Source: Methanobrevibacter sp. V74 (lineage in GTDB: Archaea > Methanobacteriota > Methanobacteria > Methanobacteriales > Methanobacteriaceae). Taken from it: 64,000 nucleotides of DNA. Within the stretch, counting starts at the first letter, position 1. Each line of letters starts with the position of its first letter. The stretch lies in assembly GCF_963082495.1 (NCBI RefSeq), contig NZ_CAUJAN010000001.1, forward strand, positions 434,001-498,000, given 5' to 3'. The position numbers and the translations under genes are program-made. Positions 1 to 8,937 of the stretch are shown here, piece after piece. Below the pieces are notes generated by a model that saw nothing but the letters and a program-made list of their open reading frames with translations, made no database searches and had not been told where the DNA came from.

Positions 1-218
1 ATTGTGTTAACTTTAAAGGAACTGGTAGTGAGAAAAATGCTTTAATCTTTTCATCTAAAGGATGGGGTGGAGGTGCTGTTGCCAAACTTCAAAGAGATTT
101 AGAAGAAGCTGGTTTTACAGTTACTGATACTATGGATGTTTTATTTGTACCTGATGAAGAGGTTCTTGCTGAAGCATTCGAAAAGGGCGCTGCATTAGCA
201 CGTTCTATTAAAGAATAA
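1..218 (+). CDS. fprA: F420H2 oxidase / A-type flavoprotein (FprA), C-terminal fragment
   Basis: The open frame enters from the left edge (codons start at base 3) and ends at TAA 216-218, leaving 71 residues. The visible part reads as the end of a flavodoxin fold, with the stretch SSKGWGGGAVAKLQRDLEEA followed by VPDEEVLAEAFEKGAALA. This is the usual C-terminal helix of the diiron-flavoprotein family that reduces O2 to water with F420H2 in methanogens. The N-terminal beta-lactamase-like diiron domain lies outside the window, so the name rests on the flavodoxin end only. Another flavodoxin-domain protein is possible. Confidence 0.6.
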   Translation, partial: CVNFKGTGSEKNALIFSSKGWGGGAVAKLQRDLEEAGFTVTDTMDVLFVPDEEVLAEAFEKGAALARSIKE

Positions 219-240
219 TTTAATTATTCTTCTTTTTTTA
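211..240 (+). terminator. Hairpin plus T-tract terminator of the fprA-like gene
   Basis: A perfect 9-bp stem (211-219 with 223-231, loop TTA) overlaps the TAA stop and runs into a T-rich tract at 231-239. A T-tract at the 3' end is the usual archaeal termination signal; the hairpin is seen directly. Confidence 0.55.
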
Positions 241-370
241 TTTATTGGGATTGAATATGAGTCAAAGTTTCAGAATTTCATATAATCTATTTAAATAAAA
301 TTATACGGTTCCTTATTTAAACAATTCAAAATAAAATAATTTTTGGAAATATAAATTATTTTGAACACTA

Positions 371-425
371 AATAACCATATTTCGACTATGTTGGTTATT
401 GTATTTATTTTGTTACTGTCGTAAC
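371..425. promoter_or_regulatory. Two inverted repeats upstream of the flavodoxin gene
   Basis: AATAACC (371-377) is mirrored by GGTTATT (394-400). A shorter palindrome GTTAC-TGTC-GTAAC lies at 412-425. A TATA-like stretch (TTTATATAAAT, about 482-492) follows before the flavodoxin start at 515. The repeats sit where an upstream regulator site could be. Binding is inference. Confidence 0.3.
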
Positions 426-514
426 TGTAATATTATTTTTTAAATTTTAATTGTTGCAAATCACAATATTAAAATACAATATTTATATAAATATTGACTA
501 ATGGAGTTAATATC

Positions 515-1021
515 ATGTCAAGTTTAGTAATCTATTTTTCAAGAAATGGTGAAAACTACTTTGGTGGCAAACTTAAAAACATTGAAAAAGGAAACACTGA
601 AGTAATAGCAGAATTTATACAGGAAATTGATAATGCTGAGTTATTTAAAGTTGAACCTGTAAACGATTATCCTGATGATTATATGGAATGTATTGATGCT
701 GCTAAAAAAGAACAAAATGATAACTTAAGACCTAAAATTAAGAATCCTTTAGATAATATTGATGCATACGATAAAATTTATATTGGTTTTCCAAATTGGT
801 GGGGAACACTTCCAATGCCAATGTTTACTCAATTAGAAAGACTTGATTTCACAGGCAAAGTTGTGAAACCTTTTGTAACTCATGAGGGATCTGGTTTTGC
901 TTCATCACAAAAAGACTTAAACAATTTATGCAGTGGAGCTGAAATTAAAAATGGTTTATCAATTGCAGGGGTGAATGTGGCCAATTCTAAAAATACTGTA
1001 AAATTATGGATTATGGAATAA
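515..1021 (+). CDS. Flavodoxin-family protein
   Basis: 168-residue flavodoxin-like protein. The first strand runs into the FMN phosphate loop (LVIYFSRNGENYF), and the middle carries the YIGFPNWWGTLPMPMF segment typical of flavodoxin-like electron carriers. Such proteins bind FMN and move electrons in the cytoplasm; the partner cannot be told from sequence. The frame is open from 494, but ATG 515 is preferred because a GGAG lies about 9 bases upstream. The gene stands alone behind a long AT-rich leader with two inverted repeats. The nearby F420H2 oxidase fits a redox or oxygen-stress setting, which is inference. Confidence 0.75.
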   Translation: MSSLVIYFSRNGENYFGGKLKNIEKGNTEVIAEFIQEIDNAELFKVEPVNDYPDDYMECIDAAKKEQNDNLRPKIKNPLDNIDAYDKIYIGFPNWWGTLPMPMFTQLERLDFTGKVVKPFVTHEGSGFASSQKDLNNLCSGAEIKNGLSIAGVNVANSKNTVKLWIME

Positions 1022-1084
1022 TGCCTTAAGAAGCATGTTGGGTTTGTCAAAAATTTTAATTAACAAAAAAACAAATTATATATT

Positions 1085-1930
1085 ATGTCAAATTCAGTTT
1101 TCGTACCTGGCCATATTACTGGCTTTTTCACTATTGAAGACCATGATATTTCCCTAAAAAAGGGATCTTGCGGTGCTGGCTTTTTACTTTCACGAGGTGT
1201 TAAAACAACTGTTTCGCCATCAAACAGATTTGAAATCAGTGTTAATCGGGGAGATTATACAGTAATTGATGAAGTTTTAAAGATTTTAGAAATTGATGAT
1301 GATTTTAAAATCACACAAGACATTCAATTGCCTATTGGTGCTGGTTTTGGAACTTCAGCCGCTTCAGCTTTAAGTTTAACATTATCATTAAATGAATTTT
1401 TAGATTTAGGTTATTCACTTGATTTATGCGGTCAAATTGCTCATATGGCTGAAGTGAATCTTGGTGGTGGTTTAGGTGATGTAATAGCTCAAACTGGTCA
1501 GGGTATGGTTTTAAGAGTTGAATCAGGTGCTCCAGGCATTGGCAGGATAAAATCATTTAAACAAGATGCCTATATTGCATGGAAAAGTTTTGGAGGGATT
1601 GAAACTTCAAGCATTATTCAAGACTCTTATCAAAAACAGGTAATATCTGATGTGGGGTTGAAATATCTTGAATATTTTGAAGAAAAGTCTAGTTTGAGAA
1701 ATTTTTTAGATTTTTCAAATAAATTCTCCTATGAAACAGAATTAATGTCAGATGAAGTTAAAGGTTTGGTTGATTATTTTAATTCTATCTCTGATATTTT
1801 AGGCAGTTCCATGGCCATGCTTGGAAATACTGTATTTGCAGTTGCAGAAAACGAAGATGATTTCAAAAATTTAGAAGTTGAAAATTTACATATTGATAAA
1901 ATTAACAATATTGGGATTAGTTATGATTAA
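1085..1930 (+). CDS. Pantoate kinase (archaeal CoA pathway)
   Basis: 281 residues, GHMP-kinase fold. The N-terminus FVPGHITGFFTIEDHD is characteristic of archaeal pantoate kinase. The ATP-binding GHMP motif PIGAGFGTSAASALSL is at about residues 80-96, with a second glycine-rich loop at LGGGLGDVIAQTGQG. In archaea this enzyme phosphorylates pantoate, and phosphopantothenate synthetase then makes 4'-phosphopantothenate for CoA. Start ATG 1085 lies in an AT-rich leader with no strong Shine-Dalgarno. The 3' end overlaps the next gene by 8 bases, so the two are probably co-transcribed. The same window holds a damaged ketopantoate reductase gene, the step just before this one. Confidence 0.85.
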   Translation: MSNSVFVPGHITGFFTIEDHDISLKKGSCGAGFLLSRGVKTTVSPSNRFEISVNRGDYTVIDEVLKILEIDDDFKITQDIQLPIGAGFGTSAASALSLTLSLNEFLDLGYSLDLCGQIAHMAEVNLGGGLGDVIAQTGQGMVLRVESGAPGIGRIKSFKQDAYIAWKSFGGIETSSIIQDSYQKQVISDVGLKYLEYFEEKSSLRNFLDFSNKFSYETELMSDEVKGLVDYFNSISDILGSSMAMLGNTVFAVAENEDDFKNLEVENLHIDKINNIGISYD

Positions 1931-2429
1931 ATTAAGTTATGATGTTAAAAATTACCGCAAGGACTTGCTTGAAATAGTTAAACCTGATGATGTTGTAATT
2001 GAATTAGGATGTCATATAGGCGGTTCAACAAAATTAATTTCAAATTCTTGCAATGTAATAGCTGTAGATAATTCACCTGAAGCAGAAAGTGAAATGAGTA
2101 AACTTGATGTTAAATTTATAACCGGAGATGTAAGATTGCATGAGGTGTTAAGTGAAGTTTTTAAGATCACTCAGTCATGTGATGTTTTGGCAATTGATTT
2201 GGGTGGGGGATATCATCCTGATACTGTTTTTAAAGTATTTTACATATGGTCATCAACATTTAAACCTGCTCATACGCTAATTAGAAATCGTGGAATATTG
2301 GAATTTGCCAATTCCGCTTTAGGCAGTGGGGAAAATTACATTAGTGAAAGGGGCTATTTAAAGTCCTACCATGATTCGGGAATTCCATCTCAAATAAAAG
2401 AGTTTAGTTTATGGACTTCTTCACTATAA
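1923..2429 (+). CDS. SAM-dependent methyltransferase-like protein
   Basis: 168 residues. It has a class I methyltransferase motif I (VVIELGCHIGGSTK, about residues 20-33), an acidic strand-2 end (VIAVDNSPEA), motif DVLAIDLGGGYH in place of the usual motif IV, and a C-terminal FKPAHTLIRNRG. ATG 1923 overlaps the pantoate kinase stop, pointing to translational coupling. The upstream in-frame ATG 1878 lies inside the kinase gene and is less likely. The substrate is unknown. The short length and absence of a substrate domain fit a small archaeal conserved protein. Confidence 0.6.
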   Translation: MIKLSYDVKNYRKDLLEIVKPDDVVIELGCHIGGSTKLISNSCNVIAVDNSPEAESEMSKLDVKFITGDVRLHEVLSEVFKITQSCDVLAIDLGGGYHPDTVFKVFYIWSSTFKPAHTLIRNRGILEFANSALGSGENYISERGYLKSYHDSGIPSQIKEFSLWTSSL

Positions 2430-2617
2430 GTTGTACTAATTGTATAATACTTTCTTAATCTTTGGAAGTTTAAAACAAATTTATAAATTAAAATATAACT
2501 TGTTTAATAATTATTCATTGATTTTAATTGCTTATTTAAATTAATCAATAAAAGGATGTATTTTTGTTAAAAAATATTATATATCATTAAATAGAGAATA
2601 TGACTAGAGGTATTAAA

Positions 2618-3409
2618 ATGATAGGTAAAAAGATTCGTTTAGAAAGAATCATTAACAGAAACACTGGAAGAACTGTTATAGCGCCAATGGATCATGGTGT
2701 ATCAAGTGGTCCGATTCCAGGAATCATTGATATAGATGACACGGTTGAAAGTATCTCCCAAGGAGGAGCCGATGCAATTTTGATGCACAAAGGAATTGTA
2801 CAACAGGGTCACAGAGGGTACGGTAAAGATATAGGATTAATCGTTCATTTATCAGCAAGCACTTCCCTTGCACCGGATCCAAATGATAAAGTAACTGTCA
2901 CCAGTGTTGAAAAAGCAATTCAACTTGGTGCAGATGCAGTATCAGTTCATGTAAACTTAGGTTCTGAAACTGAAAGTCAAATGTTACAAGAATTAGGTCA
3001 AATTGCTGAAACTTGTGATTTTTGGGGAATGCCTTTACTTGCCATGATGTACCCTCGAGGTCAAAAAGTTGAAAATGAACATGATGTGGAGTTTGTAAAA
3101 CACGCTGCACGTGTTGGTTCTGAACTTGGAGTGGATATTGTAAAAACCAACTACACAGGAGATCCCGATAGTTTTAAGAAAGTAGTTGAAGGAGCAATTG
3201 TACCGGTAGTTATTGCAGGTGGTCCTAAAGTAGATACTGATGAAGATTTGTTAAATATGGTTAAAGATTCTCTTGAAGTTGGTGGAGCAGGTGTTGCATT
3301 TGGACGTAATCTTTTCCAAGCAGCAAACCCTGGAAAAATTACAAGAGCAATAGCCGAAGTTGTTCACAATGATCTTGATGTTGAAGATGCTTTAAAATTC
3401 TTAGATTAG
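2618..3409 (+). CDS. aroA': 2-amino-3,7-dideoxy-D-threo-hept-6-ulosonate synthase (AroA')
   Basis: 264-residue class I aldolase-type TIM barrel. [13 protein letters not shown] near the N-terminus, MHKGI, and the Schiff-base lysine in [11 protein letters not shown] match archaeal ADH synthase, the first step of the methanogen route to 3-dehydroquinate (homologous to archaeal fructose-bisphosphate aldolase). The C-terminal [13 protein letters not shown] is the phosphate-binding end of the barrel. ATG 2618 is chosen over 2600 because [11 protein letters not shown] is the natural start and AGAGGT precedes it. It is followed after 9 bases by dehydroquinate synthase II, so the two successive enzymes form one unit. 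A plain FBP aldolase is less likely given the neighbour. Confidence 0.85.
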   Translation: MIGKKIRLERIINRNTGRTVIAPMDHGVSSGPIPGIIDIDDTVESISQGGADAILMHKGIVQQGHRGYGKDIGLIVHLSASTSLAPDPNDKVTVTSVEKAIQLGADAVSVHVNLGSETESQMLQELGQIAETCDFWGMPLLAMMYPRGQKVENEHDVEFVKHAARVGSELGVDIVKTNYTGDPDSFKKVVEGAIVPVVIAGGPKVDTDEDLLNMVKDSLEVGGAGVAFGRNLFQAANPGKITRAIAEVVHNDLDVEDALKFLD

Positions 3410-3418
3410 GTGAGTAAT

Positions 3419-4549
3419 ATGCAAAACAAATTCGCTTGGATTTCAACTCCTGATGAATTATGGGATGATAAAAAAGAGATGATTACTGCAGCATTAGAAT
3501 CGGGCATAGATCATGTTCTTGACTTAGATGATGGTAAAAACATTAAAAAATTAGGTAACGTTAAAATAATTGCCAATAATGATGATGCCGATATCTATTT
3601 AGTTGGAATTAATGGTGAAGGTGATGGAGTTTTAAGGCTAAGTGAAGATTTCACTGATTCCATTGATATTGCTGATGCAAAAAAGGCAAAAAGCGAAGGA
3701 AAAACAGTATGTGCATATATAATCATAACGGATAAAGCACATGAACAACTGGCTGTTAAATTAGGTTCAATTGTAGATTATATAATCCTTGTTGGTACTG
3801 ATTGGACTATTATTCCACTTGAAAACATCATTGCTGATTTGCAAAAAGATGATGTTAAAATTATTGCTGCAGTACGTGATAGTGAGGGTGCTAAAGTGGC
3901 TTTAGAAACATTGGAACATGGTACTGATGGAGTAATATTTGAAGCATCTGACTTTAACAATACCAAAAAAATAGCCGAAGAGGTTATTAAATTATCACAG
4001 GAAAGATATGAGCTTACAGTTGCAACAGTAACCAATGTCAAACCTTTAGGTTCAGGAGACAGGGTTTGTGTCGATACAACAGACATGATGAAACCTGGAG
4101 AGGGAATGTTGATTGGTTCATATTCAAAATCTTTATTTTTAGTTCACTCTGAAAGTTTAGAAAGTGAATATGTAGCGTCACGTCCATTTAGAGTAAATGC
4201 GGGACCTGTTCAGGCATATGTAATGGTGCCTGGAAATAAAACAAGATATCTATCTGAACTTGTTGCAGGTGACGAGGTTCTAATAGTCAATACAGAAGGG
4301 GAGTCTAGAACCGCTTATGTTGGAAGAAGCAAAATTGAAAGACGACCATTAATTTTAATCGAAGCGGAATGTGAAGGTCAGGTTATCAGAACTTTGCTTC
4401 AGAATGCAGAAACAATCAGGATTGTTGGTGAGGATAACCGTCCACTATCAGTAGCAGATGTAAAAGCAGGGGACAAGGTAAAAGTATTCATTGATGTAAG
4501 TGCACGTCACTTTGGAATTGCTATTGATGAGACAATTATAGAACAGTAG
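3419..4549 (+). CDS. aroB': 3-dehydroquinate synthase II (AroB')
   Basis: 376-residue archaeal dehydroquinate synthase II, unrelated to bacterial AroB. It converts the AroA' product to 3-dehydroquinate with NAD-dependent oxidative deamination. Recognisable parts are [20 protein letters not shown] at the N-terminus, [20 protein letters not shown] in the middle and [14 protein letters not shown] further on. ATG 3419 is preferred over GTG 3410: the sequence AGGTGA spanning the previous stop is a good Shine-Dalgarno 5 bases before ATG 3419. It lies directly behind aroA' and 8 bases before thpR. Confidence 0.9.
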   Translation: MQNKFAWISTPDELWDDKKEMITAALESGIDHVLDLDDGKNIKKLGNVKIIANNDDADIYLVGINGEGDGVLRLSEDFTDSIDIADAKKAKSEGKTVCAYIIITDKAHEQLAVKLGSIVDYIILVGTDWTIIPLENIIADLQKDDVKIIAAVRDSEGAKVALETLEHGTDGVIFEASDFNNTKKIAEEVIKLSQERYELTVATVTNVKPLGSGDRVCVDTTDMMKPGEGMLIGSYSKSLFLVHSESLESEYVASRPFRVNAGPVQAYVMVPGNKTRYLSELVAGDEVLIVNTEGESRTAYVGRSKIERRPLILIEAECEGQVIRTLLQNAETIRIVGEDNRPLSVADVKAGDKVKVFIDVSARHFGIAIDETIIEQ

Positions 4550-4557
4550 GTGTTTCA

Positions 4558-5115
4558 ATGTCCCAAGTAAGAGCATTTCTTGCAATTGATTTATGTGATG
4601 ATTTAAAACCAAAAATAAATAAAATCATCAGGGAATTTAAATCTGTTGATGCAAAAATTAAATATGTGGAGTTAACTAACCTACATTTGACCTTAAAATT
4701 CTTCGGCGATATTGATACAGATGGATTGGAGCTGATTAATAATGCAATATCAAATGTGGTTAGTGAATTTAGACCATTTAAAATTAAAATCTCAGGTTGC
4801 CGAGCTTTTCCAAACAATAATCATATAAAAGTTATCTGGATTGGAATAGAAGAGGATGCTCTTTTAAAGAATTTGCATGATGCATTAGATAAGGAATTTG
4901 CCAAATTAGGTTTTCAAAAGGATAAAAAATTCTCAACACACCTAACAATTGGGCGAATGAAATCTTCTAAAAATAAAAATAAGGTCAAATCAATCATTGA
5001 AAAGTATGGGGATTTTGAAATTGGTGAGATGGAAGTGACACACATTTCTTTTAAAAAATCCACATTAACACCCTCTGGACCGATATATGAAGATATGGAA
5101 ATATTTGAATTGTGA
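4558..5115 (+). CDS. thpR: RNA 2',3'-cyclic phosphodiesterase (2H family)
   Basis: 185 residues with the two HxTx motifs of the 2H phosphoesterase family: HLTL in NLHLTLKFFGDID (about residue 46) and HLTI in THLTIGRMKSS (about residue 127). The family opens 2',3'-cyclic phosphates on RNA and was first named 2'-5' RNA ligase. The length matches archaeal ThpR. The ATG is 8 bases after the aroB' stop. Its stop overlaps the leader of the CCA-adding enzyme, giving a pair of RNA 3'-end enzymes in one transcript. Confidence 0.9.
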   Translation: MSQVRAFLAIDLCDDLKPKINKIIREFKSVDAKIKYVELTNLHLTLKFFGDIDTDGLELINNAISNVVSEFRPFKIKISGCRAFPNNNHIKVIWIGIEEDALLKNLHDALDKEFAKLGFQKDKKFSTHLTIGRMKSSKNKNKVKSIIEKYGDFEIGEMEVTHISFKKSTLTPSGPIYEDMEIFEL

Positions 5116-5119
5116 TTAT

Positions 5120-6472
5120 ATGGATTATGATGATATTCTGAAAGATATTAAGCCAACAGTTGATGAAAAACAACATATTGATAATGTATCATTGAAAATA
5201 ATGAATTTCATACAGGATATATGTGATAGGGAAGGTATTGATGCAAAAGTAACTCTTGTAGGATCCGTTGCTAAAAATACTGCTCTTAAAGGTAAATCTG
5301 ACATTGATATTTTCATAGCCTTTCCATTGGGTGCTGATAAGAAATATTTAAAAGAAACAGGTCTTGATTTAGCACATAAATGCTGTGATTATTTCAATAC
5401 TCGTCCAAATCATCATTTTGCTTCACATCCTTATGTTACAACCTGCATTGAGGATTGTGAAGTTGATATTGTGCCATGTTATAAAATTGAAAATGGCAAT
5501 CAGCTTAAATCAGCGGTTGATAGAAGCATTTTGCATACTCTCTATGTCAAAGACCATTTGGAGAAATCTCAGGAAGATGAGGTTTTATTACTTAAACGCT
5601 TCATGGCAATGACTGGAACTTATGGATCTGAGTTTAAAGTCGGAGGATTCGCAGGTTATTTATGTGAATTGTTAATAATCCATTATGGGGACTTTGAAAG
5701 CTGTTTAAATGCAGCCATTAAATGGCGTTTTGGTCAAAGCATTGATTTAGAAGGTTATGGAACTTCTGGTAATTTCAAGGATCATTTAATTGTCATCGAT
5801 CCAACTGATAAGAATAGGAATGTTGGTGCTTCTTTAAGATTGGACAAAATGGCTGAATTTATCCAATCGGCAAGAAATTATATATTTTCTGATAATAAAA
5901 AGGATTATTTCTATCCATTAAATAAATCTTTAAATAAGGAAGGTATTTTAAATGAATTCAAATCTAGAAATGGCGAATTGATTGCATTCAGATTTAATAT
6001 TCCAGATATTCCCCTGGATACATTGCATCCTCAGCTTAGAAAAACCTGTCAGGCACTGGAGAGGAAATTAAATCATGAGGAATTCAATGTATTTAAAGCT
6101 GATTACTGGAGTGATGAGCTTACAACTTGCATAATTCTTTTAGAGATGGCTTCTTCTAGACTAAACAATGTTAAAGTCAATATTGGGCCAAAAGTTTTTA
6201 TTACTCGTGCTTGTGAAAATTTCACTAAAAAATATGGCCGTGAAAACTGCTATGTTCAAGGCGATTTTTTAGTTCACACTCAAAAAAGGGAATTTGTCTA
6301 TGCAAAAGATTTGATTTCTCATATTTTTACAGAAGATCATATTGGGTTGATAAAGGTTGGCAAAAACCTTAAAAATAATATTATAAACACTTACGAGTTT
6401 ATTGATATTGATGAGGTTGATTTGGAATTTTTAGATGATTTTCTAAATCCGGGTCAATATATTGTGCGGTAA
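5120..6472 (+). CDS. cca: CCA tRNA nucleotidyltransferase (archaeal class I)
   Basis: 450 residues. The nucleotidyltransferase signature is LVGSVAKNTALKGKSDIDIF, with the two metal-binding aspartates in DID; the third carboxylate is in CEVDIVPCYK. The following domains (LKRFMAMTGTYGSEF, LCELLIIHYG) are those of archaeal CCA-adding enzymes, which add CCA to tRNA 3' ends without a template. ATG 5120 follows the thpR stop by 4 bases. The longer frame from 5087 lies inside thpR and is rejected. The length is normal for the family. Confidence 0.92.
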   Translation: MDYDDILKDIKPTVDEKQHIDNVSLKIMNFIQDICDREGIDAKVTLVGSVAKNTALKGKSDIDIFIAFPLGADKKYLKETGLDLAHKCCDYFNTRPNHHFASHPYVTTCIEDCEVDIVPCYKIENGNQLKSAVDRSILHTLYVKDHLEKSQEDEVLLLKRFMAMTGTYGSEFKVGGFAGYLCELLIIHYGDFESCLNAAIKWRFGQSIDLEGYGTSGNFKDHLIVIDPTDKNRNVGASLRLDKMAEFIQSARNYIFSDNKKDYFYPLNKSLNKEGILNEFKSRNGELIAFRFNIPDIPLDTLHPQLRKTCQALERKLNHEEFNVFKADYWSDELTTCIILLEMASSRLNNVKVNIGPKVFITRACENFTKKYGRENCYVQGDFLVHTQKREFVYAKDLISHIFTEDHIGLIKVGKNLKNNIINTYEFIDIDEVDLEFLDDFLNPGQYIVR

Positions 6473-6579
6473 AGTAAGCCGGACTTACCTATCATTATTA
6501 CTAACTTATTTAATTTTTTATATTTGATTTATATACTATTAATTTATAATTATTATTTAGGCATACCTAAAGTGATATT

Positions 6580-6915
6580 ATGGCTGAGAAAACATATTTA
6601 TATGAATGGAATGAAAATGACTTAAAAGACATTGAAAAAGAAGCTTTCAAAAAAGCAAACGAATTAAATGATAAAATTCTTGATGTTAAGATATTCATTG
6701 ATGAAATAGCCAGCGAATGGGAGGAATATATTAAATATTTAGAAGATAATAAAATATCAAAAATCTGTGAATTTAGGGGAGGAAACTGCATTGATTTTAG
6801 TGATGAGCTAAGAAATGCAATTGTAACCACTTTAAAGCAATCACTTAATGACACTAATAAATCATTAAAGTACAATTCTAAAAAAATTGGAATAAATCGT
6901 GTAATAAATGGATAA
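6580..6915 (+). CDS. Hypothetical protein, 111 aa
   Basis: I do not recognise this protein. It is charged and mostly helical by eye, with an acidic and lysine-rich N-terminal half (WNENDLKDIEKEAFKKANEL), a small CEFRGGNCIDF loop with two cysteines, and a basic C-terminus. No signal peptide or membrane segment is seen. It sits alone, behind about 100 bases of AT-rich DNA. The start ATG 6580 lacks a strong ribosome-binding site, although GTGAT lies 5 bases upstream. It is likely a real small gene. Confidence 0.55.
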   Translation: MAEKTYLYEWNENDLKDIEKEAFKKANELNDKILDVKIFIDEIASEWEEYIKYLEDNKISKICEFRGGNCIDFSDELRNAIVTTLKQSLNDTNKSLKYNSKKIGINRVING

Positions 6916-7032
6916 TTTTTATTAATTAATAGTTGCTAATCAATAAATCTTAATTTAAATTTAAAAATTATTCCCGTTGCATAATAACTATTATAGAAAG
7001 TTTTATTATATTCAATGTAGAGATAGATAATC

Positions 7033-7584
7033 ATGTCAGAGATAAAAAAGCTCATGGCCGATGTGGATGTTGAGGAGTATTATGAAAAATATGTGGATTT
7101 TGAAAAATTTTCAAAATTATGCATGGAAGAGCAAGAGATGCTTGGATATAATTGGAGTTATCCTCCATTTGATTTTGATGTAGATGAGCTTTGGCATTCA
7201 TATAATAAACTTAAATTAATTGCTTTTAAAATTGAATTTTCAGCTGATGAACTTGAAGCCACATTCAGTGATGACCAATTAAAAATGGTTTTAAAGAGAT
7301 TTGAGCGATTTAAAGTCAGATTAATGAATGATATTTATGCTTTAGAAGATGAGGATTCAATGGGTTTATTTTTGGGAAAATGTACTCTTTGCATGAGATG
7401 CACAAGAGAATTTGGAATGCAATGTAAAATGCCTCTTAAAATGAGATATCCAATAGAGGCATTAGGAGGGGACGTAGATAAAACTGTTGAGGATATTTTT
7501 GGATATAAAATTATTTATGCTCATGAAGGTAGGCTACCTGAATATTTGATATTCGTTGGTGGCCTGCTTTATGATAAAAAATAG
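7033..7584 (+). CDS. DUF2284 putative metal-binding protein
   Basis: 183 residues with the N-terminal YEKYVDFEKFSKLCMEEQE segment and a cysteine cluster CTLCMRCTREFGMQC (about residues 115-130). This spacing suggests an Fe-S or zinc site as in the DUF2284 family of methanogens and clostridia. The C-terminal half (IFGYKIIYAHEGRLPEYLIF) is hydrophobic but not transmembrane. The molecular role is unknown. The stop touches the ribosome-binding site of the F420 reductase gene, so the two are co-transcribed, and an electron-transfer link to F420 is a reasonable inference. Confidence 0.7.
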   Translation: MSEIKKLMADVDVEEYYEKYVDFEKFSKLCMEEQEMLGYNWSYPPFDFDVDELWHSYNKLKLIAFKIEFSADELEATFSDDQLKMVLKRFERFKVRLMNDIYALEDEDSMGLFLGKCTLCMRCTREFGMQCKMPLKMRYPIEALGGDVDKTVEDIFGYKIIYAHEGRLPEYLIFVGGLLYDKK

Positions 7585-7593
7585 GTGATTAAA

Positions 7594-8277
7594 ATGAAGG
7601 TAAGTGTAATTGGAGGAACTGGGCCACAAGGTCTTGGAATTGTAGAAAGATTAGCTATTGCTGGTGTTGATGTGATTGTAGGTTCTAGAAAAGAAGAAAA
7701 AGCATTAGATGTGGTTGCAAAAGCAAAAGAGGATTTATCGGACTATGATTTAAACATGATTGGTATGGCAAATGAAGATGCTGCAAAAGAAGGAGATATT
7801 TTAATACTCACAGTACCATTAGCTGCACAAAAACCAACTGTTGAAAGCATAAAAGAATTTTGTACAGATAAAATAGTAATGGATGCGACGGTACCTTTAG
7901 AAACAGCAATTGGTGGAAAACCATTTAGATTTGTTGATTTGATGGAAGGTTCTGCTGCTGAAAGAACAGCTAAACTTTTAGAAGGAACTGGTGCAAAAGT
8001 AATCTGTGCATTCTGTAATATTTCAAACTCTCACCTCTCAAATATCCCAGAAGAAATAGATTGTGACTGTTTAATTGCAGGTGATGATGCAGAAGCAAAA
8101 GCAACAGCTGCTGAAATTATCGATAAAATCCCAGGAATTAAAACAATTGATACAGGAATGTTGGAAAAAGCCAGAATTATTGAAAAAATTACACCATTGT
8201 TAATTGGATTAAACATTAAATACAAATCTCATTATGGTGGTTTAAGAATTACTGGTATTCCAGCTTTAGATAGATAA
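7594..8277 (+). CDS. npdG: NADPH:coenzyme F420 oxidoreductase
   Basis: 227 residues. The N-terminal Rossmann loop VIGGTGPQGLG is followed by VGSRKEEKA, whose serine and arginine select NADP(H). The rest follows the F420-dependent NADP reductase family: ILTVPLAAQKPTV, DATVPLETAIGG, ITPLLIGLNIKYKSH. It passes hydride between reduced F420 and NADP+, making NADPH for biosynthesis. ATG 7594 is chosen because AGGTGAT (7583-7589) gives an ideal spacing; GTG 7585 is part of that site. The gene abuts the DUF2284 gene. Confidence 0.9.
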   Translation: MKVSVIGGTGPQGLGIVERLAIAGVDVIVGSRKEEKALDVVAKAKEDLSDYDLNMIGMANEDAAKEGDILILTVPLAAQKPTVESIKEFCTDKIVMDATVPLETAIGGKPFRFVDLMEGSAAERTAKLLEGTGAKVICAFCNISNSHLSNIPEEIDCDCLIAGDDAEAKATAAEIIDKIPGIKTIDTGMLEKARIIEKITPLLIGLNIKYKSHYGGLRITGIPALDR

Positions 8278-8290
8278 TAATTTGATTAAA

Positions 8291-8776
8291 ATGAATTCAT
8301 TTGAGGCAGTCATTGGTAAAAATATTAATGAAGTCACCTTGAATGAATCCATAACTTTTTTTGTTGCACCATTAAAATACTCAACTAAACACTGCGGTAG
8401 ACATTATCCTCAAGATAAATTTAAAATAGCCGGCATTGACTTTTTTAACTTAATTTCTTTTTCTCAATTATTTAATCGTGAAGCTATTTTAATTGTTTTG
8501 TATGGCGAAGATAATATAATTGCTGATTCGGGAATTTATTACTTAAGTAACGATTTTGATATTTTTTTTGATGATTATACTATTATTAAAAAAGCTATTG
8601 ATGATGGGGAAGTTCATTTGTTAACTGAAGGAGATACTAAGTATTTAGGAGCTTCTAGGTTAAATGAAAAAATTCCTCAACCAAATAGTAAAAAATTAGC
8701 TAATAAAAGAGTGTTTGTTTTTAAAAAGAAATACTTACAGAAGATTTTTGATGAAATAAATTTTTGTAATTTTTAA
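8291..8776 (+). CDS. Hypothetical protein, 161 aa
   Basis: Not recognised. It is a soluble protein with many aromatic residues. The stretch FFVAPLKYSTKHCGRHYPQ near the N-terminus contains the only notable Cys/His pair, and the C-terminus is strongly basic (NSKKLANKRVFVFKKKYL). There is no signal peptide. It follows npdG by 13 bases. The start is ATG 8291; a TTG at 8282 is less likely. It may be co-transcribed with npdG, but codon content is more AT-rich and the gene could be accessory. Function unknown. Confidence 0.5.
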   Translation: MNSFEAVIGKNINEVTLNESITFFVAPLKYSTKHCGRHYPQDKFKIAGIDFFNLISFSQLFNREAILIVLYGEDNIIADSGIYYLSNDFDIFFDDYTIIKKAIDDGEVHLLTEGDTKYLGASRLNEKIPQPNSKKLANKRVFVFKKKYLQKIFDEINFCNF

Positions 8777-8937
8777 GTTCATTGAAATATGATGTTGCTG
8801 TAAACTGATTTTTTTCAAAATTTTATGTGATTTCAATAATTCATCAATTAATATTTTGAAAGTGCCAATGAGCCTAATTTAGGTAATCATATATATTTTG
8901 TTAATAAAAAATTATATTGATATTTTTTTATAATGTA

